Shown here one piece after another: positions 1 to 9,400 of a DNA stretch of 16,201 nt. The notes beneath the pieces are model-generated. The model searched no databases. It was not told the origin of the DNA and saw only the letters and a list, made by a program, of their open reading frames with translations. Each line of letters opens with the position of its first letter. Position 1 is the first letter of the stretch. The stretch is taken from contig JAGQSE010000310.1 of the NCBI GenBank assembly GCA_020439725.1, forward strand, positions 1 through 16,201. The letters are read 5' to 3'. The DNA is from Acidobacteriota bacterium. Its GTDB lineage: Bacteria; Acidobacteriota; Thermoanaerobaculia; Multivoradales; JAHZIX01. Position numbers and translations under genes: made by a program.

Positions 1-75
1 TGCTGATGTAGGGTAGTCGCTTGTTCCTGAAGAGGGATGTCGAGTCCGGGGTCTTCGAGCGGTTGCGCGGCCGCC

Positions 76-128
76 AAAAAACATCGAAAAAAAGTTGTCT
101 TCCGATCGTCCCGCACGGCAACTAGAGT
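76..128 (+). promoter_or_regulatory. Candidate promoter with upstream A-tracts (weak)
   Basis: Two A-tracts, 76-81 and 87-93, have centres about 11-12 bp apart, close to one helical turn, as in UP elements or bent DNA. Downstream lies TTCCGA (100-105), a 17-bp spacer and TAGAGT (123-128), a weak match to a housekeeping -35/-10 pair. TTGTCT at 95-100 is a better -35 hexamer, but it is 22 bp from TAGAGT. The predicted start would be near 135, leaving a leader of about 130 nt. The call rests on position and weak consensus only. Confidence 0.22.
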
Positions 129-139
129 GTTCATGAACA
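128..139. promoter_or_regulatory. Perfect 12-bp palindrome, possible operator
   Basis: TGTTCATGAACA is its own reverse complement over 12 bases. It sits immediately downstream of the candidate -10 element and over the predicted transcription start, a usual place for a repressor operator. The GTTC/GAAC half-sites resemble the style of several HTH repressor sites, but no specific regulator can be named. A chance occurrence cannot be excluded from one site. Confidence 0.3.
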
Positions 140-173
140 AGCCCCGCCCTGCGACCCGCCCCGGTCCGACGAA

Positions 174-259
174 TCTCCCAGGCCCCGAACCCTCCCGGCC
201 GCCAGCGATAGAGCCCGCCCCGATCGGTTCCCGAAGGGGGCGGGGTGTGGCCTGGGAGG
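174..259 (+). promoter_or_regulatory. Possible RBS-sequestering structure in the 5' leader
   Basis: Bases 175-184 (CTCCCAGGCC) are the exact reverse complement of 249-258 (GGCCTGGGAG), which contain most of the GGGAGG ribosome binding site. A G-U pair of 174 with 259 would extend the stem. A competing segment, 191-200 (CCTCCCGGCC), can pair with 249-259 with a single bulged base at 253. An inner stem pairs 214-221 (CCCGCCCC) with 237-244 (GGGGCGGG), and 155-162 carries a second copy of CCCGCCCC that could compete for the same partner. Together these could mask the ribosome binding site in alternative folds. GC-rich DNA yields such pairings by chance, so function is unproven. Confidence 0.35.
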
Positions 260-269
260 CGGCGTCTTG
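254..269 (+). promoter_or_regulatory. Ribosome binding site and TTG start that set the gene start
   Basis: GGGAGG at 254-259 is followed 7 nt later by TTG at 267 and 10 nt later by a second in-frame TTG at 270. No ATG or GTG occurs in this frame between the upstream in-frame stop (TAG at 123-125) and the start of the secreted region. The first in-frame ATG lies past residue 100, well inside the mature protein. A TTG start at 267 gives the best spacing and keeps the signal peptide whole. TTG 270 overlaps the stop of a short upstream ORF as TTGA and is the alternative. Confidence 0.65.
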
Positions 270-431
270 TTGAGCGCCACGGCGACACCGAAGGACGCTC
301 CGCCACCGCACATCACAGACCGATCGGCCGAAGGACGAGAGGGCGCCCGCGGCTTCCTCCTCCGCGCCGCCGTCGTCGCCTGTGTCTTGCTGTCGGGGTT
401 CGCTCCAGGGCTCACAGCGCGGGCCGCCGCG
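267..431 (+). other. Sec-type signal peptide with long N-terminal extension
   Basis: Residues 1-29 are polar (many Pro, Asp, Glu and Arg). A hydrophobic stretch at residues 30-49 (FLLRAAVVACVLLSGFAPGL) is followed by TARAAA, giving an Ala-X-Ala cleavage site most likely after residue 55, before DEV. The n-region is longer than usual, which may mean an extended signal or a start called slightly too early. VVAC at residues 36-39 loosely fits a lipobox but sits in the middle of the hydrophobic core, so lipoprotein processing is less likely. No twin-arginine motif is present. Confidence 0.7.
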
Positions 432-3400
432 GACGAGGTCCTCGGCAGCGGCCAGCTGGTGGTCGCCGGCGCGCGGCTGCAGGTGTCCCCCGAAAGCCAG
501 ACGGTGCCCTTCGACACACCGACGCTGGTCGAGACCGAGCTCCTCGGGTTCGATCCGTCCGCCGGCGAGATGCCGCCGGACCTGCGGGTCCTGGCGGACT
601 TCAGCGGTCCGGAGATCGACGGGGTGCTGCCCCTCGAGACGACGCCGGGAGAGCCCTTCCGGATTCCCCGCTTGCGGCTCAAGGGCGAGTACCAGCTCGA
701 CGACATCCGGCTGGTCCAGGGGGACCAGCTCCTGGCCTATGCCTCGCCGCGCTCGTCGAGCATCCTGGTGACCCAGGTGCTGGTCACCCGGGTGACCTCG
801 CGACCGCTCACCCTCGACGAGATCCAGAGCCGTGGCATCGCCCTCGACGAGGACAGCTTCCGCGCCTTCAGCTTCACCTTCGGGTTCGCCGTCGACGGCG
901 AGGTCTTCGACTACAACCTGCCGGTCATCTTCAACCCGGTGGGCTCCGGGGATCCCTTCCGCCTGATCAAGGACGACTCGACCCTCGGGGGTTCCCGTGG
1001 CACCGTCAGCGAGCGCTTCAAACCGCCGCAGATGGCTCCCTTCACCCTCGAGCTCGAGTCCGACGGCGACGACGAGGGTGAGGCACCTCACGGTGGTTGC
1101 GAGAACATCGACGGCTGTCGCGTCGGGGATCGGGTGAGCCTCCCCGGCGTCATCTTGATCCCCACCGACGTCTCGCTGCTACATCAGTTCTTCTCGGTGG
1201 TGCTGTTCGCCAAGAACGACGCCCCCGACGGCGATGCGCTGGTGATCCGTGACCTCACCGCCAAGGTGATCCTGCCGCCGGGTCTGCGGCTGGCCCAGAC
1301 CGAGCCGCCGACACCCCTCGGAGTCCCCGTGCCGGTGCGCGTCCCCGGTCCCGACGGCAAGCTGGGTACCGCCGACGACGTGCGCTTCCTGGTGGCCCAG
1401 GCCACCGGCCAGGCGGAGGCGGTGACCGAGGGTCTGACCGAGGGCACGCACATCGTCGATTTCGAGCTCGAAGGTGTCCTCGACGGTCTCCCCGGGGGCC
1501 AGGTGCGACGCCTCAAGGGGCATGCCCGCGGCGCGGTCTTGGTCCGGGACGCCACCCTCGGGGTGACGCTCACCCATCCCGACGTGGTGCGTACCGACGA
1601 GGAGTACTCGCTCCTCATGACCGTGTCGAACACCTCCAACGCGCCGGTCAACCTGGTCGAGCTGACGCTGCCGGCATCCCGGCTTTCCGGTGTCCAGGTG
1701 GTGGGTTCGAACACCCAGACGATCCCGGAGATCGCTCCCGGCGAGTCCGAGGTGGCGGAGTTTCGGCTGCGCTCGCTGCGCACCGGGAGGGTGGTGGCGA
1801 GCTCGGTGCGCGATGGCGGCGCCATCGACCCGACCTTCGAGTTCACCGTCGGCGTCGGCGATGCCGGCATCCCCTTGTCGCCGACCTCGATCATCCTCCC
1901 CAAGGCCGCCGACGACCTGCCCGAGACGATCCGCCGCCAGGCTCTGGGGCTGGTCGGGCTGGGTTTCTCGCTGGCCACTGCGCCGCCGTCGCTGCTCGAC
2001 AGCTCGTTGCCGCGCATCGGCCGCTCGAGCATCGACGAGAAGGTCTACTGGCTCGGCCAGGCGGGCCGCCACGTCCGGCTGGGGGAGGACCCCTTCGATA
2101 GCCTTGCGGTGCTGGCCGCGGAATGGACCGGCGCCCGCGGCGGGGACTGGGAGTGGGACTCGCTGCGCCGGGTGACCCAGCGCGGCGGGTTGCTCGCCGA
2201 CTCGTTCTCACAGCTCTTCACCGACGAGGCCGACGCCACCTCCCCGACCGCCACCTTCGAGCGCTTCGCCTCGACCACGGCTTTCCTCGGTCCGCTGCGC
2301 ACCGCCCTCGCCGACGGTGCCGGGGCGACCCTCGAGGTCGTCAGCCGCGCCACCGGCAGGAGTCTCGCCGGTTCCGGTCTCGATCCGGGGAAGAAGCGCG
2401 ACCTGCCTTTCGCCGATCTCTACACGCTGGGCGACGGCCAGATGGCGCTCCTCGCCTCGCCGGAGGCTGGCGGCTACCGGCTCCTGCTGCGCTCCACCAC
2501 CGGCAGCGCCGGGCTCGAGGTCGTGCTCCCCGGCCCCGGTGGCGATCTGCGCAAGGTGCGCTGGTCGGCGGTTTCCCTCGGAGCCCAGGGTGTCGCCGAG
2601 CTGGTGCTCGAGGACGACCCGAGCAGCTGGTCCCTCGAGGTCGACCACGATGGCGACGGCACCGTCGACTCCATCCTCCCCGGGACCGTCGGTACGCTGG
2701 CGCCGCGACCCTTCGAGGCCCTGGCGGCGGTGCAGAACGCCGAAGCGGATCCGGCGGGCCACGTCCTCGAGGTGCTGTTCAGCGCCGACATCGACCTGGA
2801 GAGTCTCCTGCCCAAGGATCCGCAGCACTTCCGGATCCCCGGCAAGGTGTCGAACGGCGGCCTGGTCAAGACCGAGGAAGACCTGGTGATCCTGTTGCGG
2901 ACCGTCGGCGAGAACCCCTTCGAGGGTCTCCGGGACAGCCGCATCGTGCGCGTGGTGTTCAACAACCCCCTGAGCCCCTACGTCGGCCACGACTTGACGG
3001 TGGAGGGTGTCGACAGCACCGCCGGCGAGACGGTGGCGCCGACGGTGCTGCCGGTGACGACCACCGTCACCGCTCCCGGCACCCTCGTCGAAGGAACCGT
3101 CTACGGTCCCGACGGCCGGGCCGCGCCCTTCTCGCGCGTCGACCTCTACGAAGTCGACCCCTGTCCTCTCTGTCTCGACGGCGGGTGCAAGAAGCATCGC
3201 ACCGCAGCGGCGCAGGCGGACGCCGAGGGGCGCTTCGCCTTCGACTACGTGCGCCAAACCGTGTGCAGCGATACCTTCACCCTCGAGGCGCAAGACCCGT
3301 CGAGCGGCAAGCACGGCAACGCCACCAGCCGTGTGCGCTTCATCGGCCAGACCGTCGAGCTCAACGTCCTCATGCTCGGTCGCGGGACGATCCACGGCCG

Positions 3401-6400
3401 GGTGACCTACGAGGACGGCACGGTGCCCACGCGGCTCGCGGTGGTCGCCAACAGCCCGGTGTTCGCCGAAGGCCGCCAGGCGGTGATCGGGGCGGACGGC
3501 GCCTTCGAGGTCGGCGACATCCCCGTCGGTACCGTCACCCTCGCGGCTGGTGACACCGAGGGCAGCTTCGTCTTCCAGACCGTCGAGATCCCCACCGCCG
3601 GCGCGGTGGTGCAGCGGGATCTGGTGATCGTCCGTCACGCTCCCGACCTGTCGACCGGCGACGTCCGCGGCACGGTCCTCGAGACCGACGGCACGACGCC
3701 GGTCTACGACGCCTACGTGGCGCTCTATGTCGACGACGAGCTGATGGGGGTGCGCAGGAGCGCCCTCGACGGCGGCGTCGACTTCGGCACGGTGCCCGCG
3801 GGCCATGCGGAGATCAACGCCTTCGACGGCGAGACGGGGCGCCGCGGCACCCAGGTGTTCTTCGACGTCGAGCCCGACCAGGTCAACGACGTCACGCTCC
3901 TGCTGCGCGACGACCGCGGCACCGTCGAGGGCCACGTCTACCGCCAGACGGCGGACGGGACGTCGACGCCGCTGGCCGACGCGGTGGTCTGGGTGAGCGG
4001 CACGCCCTTCAACACCGTCACCGACGCGAGCGGCTTCTATCACCTCGAGGACGTCTTCGCGGGCAATCGTAACGTCCTGGCGGCGGACCTCGAGCGGCAG
4101 GAGCAGACCTCTGCCCAGGTGACGGTCAACTCCGACGGTTCGACGGTCTATCGAGACCTGTACTTCATCGAGGACCTCGAGGGGAGCGGCCTCGCCGGCG
4201 AGGTGGTCGACTACTCGGGCAACCCGGTGGCCGGAGCCTTCATCCACCTCGACGCCGGCGGCGACCGCTGGTACCGCGAGGCCTTCACCGACGCCAGTGG
4301 ACGCTGGGTGATGCCCGACCTGGGCCCCGGCACCTACAAGATTTACGCCTACCGGGGCAGCGACGCGGCGGCCAAGACGGCGACCATCCGCTTCGAGGGG
4401 GAGACGCCCTTCGTCCGGATCCAGTTCAAGAAGGGAACGATCCGCGGCACGGTCAAGGCGCGCAACGAGCAGGGCCAACTGACCGGTGTCCGCTCCCTCG
4501 TGACCTATCGGACGACGGTGCAGCAGATGGGGGTGGTCGGTCTCGACTGGAACCCGCACACCCTCGAGACCGCCGACGACGGCAGCTTCGAGATCCCCGA
4601 CGTCCTCGCCGGGCCGTACACCTTGACCGTGTCGAACGCCTTCCACGGCGAGAAGACGCTGCGCGGCGAGCTGGTCTTCAACGGCGAGGTCGTCGAGCGC
4701 GAGATCGTCTTCGAGCGCAACGGCACGATCCGCGGCACGGTCCTCGACTGGGACGGTGTCACCCCCGTGGCCGGTGCCCAGGTCTTCCTCCGCCACCCCA
4801 ACTTTTCCACCTACGACCTGACGACGGACGAGACCGGCGCCTTCACCTTCGAGCTGGTGCCACCGCTCGCGAGCCGGTTCCCCATCGACGTCACCGTCGA
4901 GCAGGGCGCGGTGTTCCGCAAGGCGCGGGTGTGGGTGCGCTTCGACAAGTTCGGCCAGGAGCTCGACGTCGAGATCGTCCTGCCCAAGCAGGGCACGGTC
5001 AGCGGCTATGTCGAGGACGCCAGCGGCTACCCGGTGGCGGGTGCGGTGGTGACCCTGCGCGAGAGCTCCTACCCCCATCGCAGCCTGGTGGGCAACAGCG
5101 ACGACGAGGGCTATTTCAGCTTCACCAACGTCTTCGAGGGCAGGATCTCGCTGTCGGCGAAGGCGCCGAGCCTCGGAGGTCTGGGCGGGCGCACCCGGGT
5201 CGAGATCCTCGAGGAGGGGGACGAGGTCTTCGGGCTCATCTCCCTCGAGGCCACCGGCGAGATCACGGGCCGGGTGATCAGCCCGGTCGACGGCGAGCCC
5301 GTGGCCAACGCGGCGGTGAGCCTCTATCGCTGGGGCAGCGGCCGCTTCGACCAGGTCAACGCCGACGGCGACGGCTTCTTCCGCTTCCGGCTGCTGCCCC
5401 TCGACATGTACCGGGTCTGGGTCTTCGACCCGACGACGGGGCGCCACGGCTCGGTGGACGGGTTGGTGCTCGAGCTCAACGAGCAGGTTCTCGAGGTCGA
5501 CGTGCCTCTCGAGGTGCGCGGTGAGGTCGACGGTCACCTGACCGAGCCCAGCGGTACGCCGGTGCCCGGGGCGACCATCAAGCTCGCCACCGACTCGCAG
5601 GTCGATCTGACCACCTTCAGCAGCACGGACGTCGACGGTTACTTCGAGTTCCTGGGGATCCCCGAGGGCAGCTTCCGGCTCTCGACCACCGAGCCCGGCG
5701 GCCGGCGCAAGGCCAAGGGCAACGGCGAGATCGTCGACGAAGGGGCGCGGGTCACGGTCGACCTCGAGCTCGAGGCCAGCGGCCGGGTGACGGGGTCGGT
5801 CTTCAACCCGCCGGGAGCACCGGAGGGGCTGTTCGCCAACGTCAACGTCTGGATCGAGCAGAGCGGCCAGGTGATCGGTGCGACGCTGTCGAACCCCTTT
5901 ACCTTCGACGGCATCCTCGAGGACAAGAAGTTCAAGATCACCGCCCGCGAGGTGGGCGGTGATCATCGCGCCACCGCCACCGGCACCCTCACCGCCGGCG
6001 ACGGCGGCGAGATCACCGTCGATCTCGAGATGGTGCCCATCGGCAACGCCCAGGTGAACGTCGTCGACAGCTTTGGCAGTGTCGTCGCCGGCGCCGACGT
6101 CAAGGTCACCAACAGCGGCTACTACCCGACGAAGAAGCTCGCGGCGAGCACCGGCTCCGACGGTAACGCCTTCTTCACCGGTATCGGCGAAGGTTCGGTG
6201 AGCGTCTCGGTCACCAACCCGATGAACGGTCTCAAGGGCTCGGGCAACGGATCTCTGAGCCTCGAGGACGAGACCGTCGAGGTGGCGGTGCAGCTCCAGG
6301 ACTCGGGCTCGGTGAGCGGCCACGTGCTGCTCTCCGACGGCGTCACCCCCGCCGTCGACGCGCTGGTGGTCCTGACCCGCGGCAGCCGGACGCTGCAGGC

Positions 6401-9400
6401 GCGCATCGACGAAAACGGCGACTTCGCCTTCGCCGTGGTGCCCCTGGGCTCCTTCAAGGTCTTCGTCCAGGAGAACCTGGGCCCCGGCGTGGCGCTGGTC
6501 GCCGGGACCCTGGCGACCAACGGCGAGGTCGTCGACGTCGGAACCCTGGTGCTCGACGACTATGACCCCTATGTCGAGACGATGGCTCCGGCCTCCGGTT
6601 CCCGCGACGTGCCGCTGGCCAGCACGGTGACGGTGACCTTCAACGAGCCCCTCGACCGGAGCCTGTATTCGAGCAGCTGGTTCCGCTTCCGCAAGCTCTC
6701 GGGTGGTTCTGTGGGCTTCACGGCTTCGTGGGCGGACGGCGATCGGACGGTGATCCTGACCCCCAACAGCGGTCTGGCGAGCTTCAAGGGCTACGAGGTG
6801 ACGGTGCTGGATGCCGTCGATCTCGCTGGCCGTCATCTCTTCGAGCGGGTGCGGACCGTGTTCTACACCGTCGACGTGGTGCCGCCTTCGGTGATCCGCG
6901 TCGACCCCAAGGACGGTGCCAAGCAGGTGCCCCTCGACGCCAACCTCCGCGTCACCTTCACCGAGCCCCTCGATCCGGCGTCGCCTTCGGGCTCGGCCTT
7001 CCAGCTCGTGGATCTGACCAGCGGCCAGAACCTCGGGACGACCTGGGTGCTCGAGGCCGACAACCGCGAGGTGCTCCTGACCCCGGTCGGCGGGCTCCAG
7101 ACCGACCGCCAGTACCAGCTGACGGTATCCGGTGTCCGCGACGGCAGCGGCAACACCATGACCCAGGCGGTGACCACCACCTTCTGGAGCCTCGACACGG
7201 TAGCGCCGTCCATCGACGCCATCGACTTCCCGGCGGGAACCTCCTTCACTTCCGGTGACGACGTCCCGGTGACCGTCACCGCCAGCGACCTCCACGGTAT
7301 CGCCCGCGTCGAGGCCACCCTCGGCGGGTGGAGCTACGCCGACATCAAGTCGCCGTGGAGCCTGTCGCTCATCGCCCCGGTGGTGAGCGCTCCGGAAACG
7401 CGGACCATCACCTTCGCGGTCACCGACGTCCACGGCAACACCGCCACCACGACGCGGGACGTCCAGGTCTCTCCCCTCGACAACGCCGAGGCGCCGGCCG
7501 TCACCTTGGGCTGTGCCAAGGACGGCGACCACGTCGTTCCCGGGGTCGAAGCACTCGTCGAGCTCGATGCCAGCGACGACGGCAAGATCGAGAGCTACGC
7601 CTTCCTGGTCGACGGCGTCGAGCTGGGGGGCTTCTCCCCGGTCCATGCGGAGACCACCCAGGCCGCCTTCGAATGGGCGCCGCCGAACGATGCGACTCCG
7701 GGCACGACCTATGTCTTGCGGGTGGAGGCTCGCGACTACGCCGGCAACGTCGGCAGCGCGGAAGTCTCGGTTCTGGTACCCACCGGCACGATCCTCAAGG
7801 GTGGCCGGAGCCTCTTTGACACCTTCGACGGTCAGGTGCTGACGATCGCCGAGGGGGACTTCCCGGTGCGGGAGCCGCTCGCCGTCGAGTCGGTCTTCGT
7901 CGTGCGTGGGGCGCGCCTGACCTCGCGCGACCTGGATGTGCTCGGCGTGACGGCCAGCCAGGAGATCCGAATCCAGTGCGGTGGGGCCATCTCGGCGACC
8001 GGTGGAGGCTACGCCGGTGGCACCTCATCCCACCCCGAGGGTTGGGCTCCCGAGGGCATCGTCGGCTCGTTGCGCGACGCCGGCGGCAGCCATGGCGGCG
8101 TGGCCACCTGGGGTACCCACGATGGGCCTCCCGGCGAGATCTACGACTCGGTCTACGTACCGCAGCTGGCGGGCGGCGGCGGCTCCTACGACGGAAGCAG
8201 CTCGTTTCCTCACGCCAACGGCCGCCCGGGGGGTGGAGTCGTGGTGCTGGAAGCACCTCAGGTGCGCATCGAAGGCACGGTCGACGCCAACGGTGCCGAT
8301 CAGAACGATTGGCGGACCGCAGCGGGCGCCGGCGGTTCGATCCGCGTGGATGCTGGAGTGTTGACCGGTGGCGGAACGATCCACGCGGACGGCGGGCTGG
8401 TCGACACCAACAGCAACACTTACGCCGGCTGGGAGATCGGCAGCGGCGGTGGCGGCAGAGTCCTGGTGGAGGCTCAGAGTTTCGACGGGTTCGACCCTCT
8501 GAGCCAGGTTCGGGCCCAGGGTGGCCTGCGCAGGTTCTCTACTACCTTCAACGATCTGTTCGCCAGCCCCGGAACGGTCTTGATCAAGGGTCCCGGGAGT
8601 GACCTGGGGACACTGCTGATCGACCCCGGGGTCAAGTCCAATGGAGATGAGCGCATCGGTGAGCCAACCTATTTGCCGACCCTCGGCGCCGGGCTTGTCA
8701 GCGATACCGAGGTTCAGGGAGCCGACCTGCTGGTGACGGCGCCAGAAGCGTTCCGCAAGCGCTGGGAGGGGGCATGGCTCGTGGCTCTCGATGGGATTGG
8801 CGGCGAGATGGGCTCCTATCGCGTCGTGGAAGTCCTCGCCGATGGGCGAGCACGCCTCGACGGAGGGGCAGGAGCGTCGGCAATGGCTTCCTATCGGGGC
8901 GAATATCGCTTCGATACCGTGATGGTCAACCACGGCGGCGGCCTTGTGGCGAGCGATCCGCTCGTCTCGGACAGCTACGAGTTCGTCGCAGGCAGGGCTC
9001 GCATTGGTTCCGAGCTCGTGGCCCCCAGGGTCACGGTGCGAGCCGGCGCCACCGTCATGCCGCTGGAGATGGGGCAGGAGTTCCGCTTCCGAGTCACCGA
9101 CACGATGACCGTGGAGGCTGGGGGAATCGTCGACGTCACCGGCTTCGGCTACCTGGGTGGTCACGAAGGCCACGGCGACGGCTACGTCCCCGAAGGCATC
9201 TCTCCGCCGCACCGTGACTACGGCGGCAGCCACGGGGGAGTTGGGATTGGTGCCAACTACACGGAACGCGAAGGCGAGGTCTTCGACAGTGTGTACTGGC
9301 CTCGACTGGGAGGCGGAGGGGGTTCCTACGATGGCAACTCCTACTTCCCAACCAAGAAGGGGAGACCCGGGGGAGGCGTCCTGGACATCGAAGTGGCCAC

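Larger units (their letters stand above)
1..266. other. Non-coding leader region upstream of the giant gene
   Basis: All three + strand frames meet a stop within the first 17 bases (TGA at 4-6, TAG at 8-10, TAG at 14-16), so no gene tail enters from the left. The only + strand ORF here has the Arg/Pro/Ser-rich composition of random high-GC translation and is not called. The first half holds two A-tracts (76-81 and 87-93) that stand out against the GC-rich background. The second half (141-260) is strongly C-rich, then G-rich, and contains several complementary segments. No RNA gene or clear terminator was found. Confidence 0.7.

Noticed and set aside
59..81. GC-rich inverted repeat (GCGG...CCGC) followed by a run of A
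   Set aside because: The stem is only about 4 bp and the following tract is A rather than T on the + strand. On the minus strand the T-run precedes the stem, so it is not a convincing terminator in either direction.
37..273. Small + strand ORF (78 codons) whose TGA stop overlaps the second TTG
   Set aside because: Arg/Pro/Ser-rich composition typical of random high-GC translation. Its purine-rich stretch directly abuts the ATG with no spacer, and it starts upstream of the candidate promoter. The TTGA overlap is noted as a possible coupling, but unsupported.
372..383. Lipobox-like VVAC in the signal peptide
   Set aside because: The cysteine lies in the middle of the hydrophobic core, and a better Ala-X-Ala site follows at the normal place.
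245..1081. + strand ORF in another frame, with an Arg-rich product
   Set aside because: Low-complexity Arg/Pro/Gly translation, while the overlapping frame gives a signal peptide and an ordered beta-rich protein continuous with the rest of the gene.
2123..3553. + strand ORF of 476 codons in another frame
   Set aside because: Arg/Gly/His-rich shadow with no motif. The frame in use encodes a continuous protein across the same span.
2208..7646. Minus-strand open frame of 1,812 codons
   Set aside because: It is the exact codon-register mirror of the giant sense gene. Its translation is rich in Asp, Glu, His, Arg and Gly with no domain pattern, and it exists only because TTA, CTA and TCA are absent from the sense frame.
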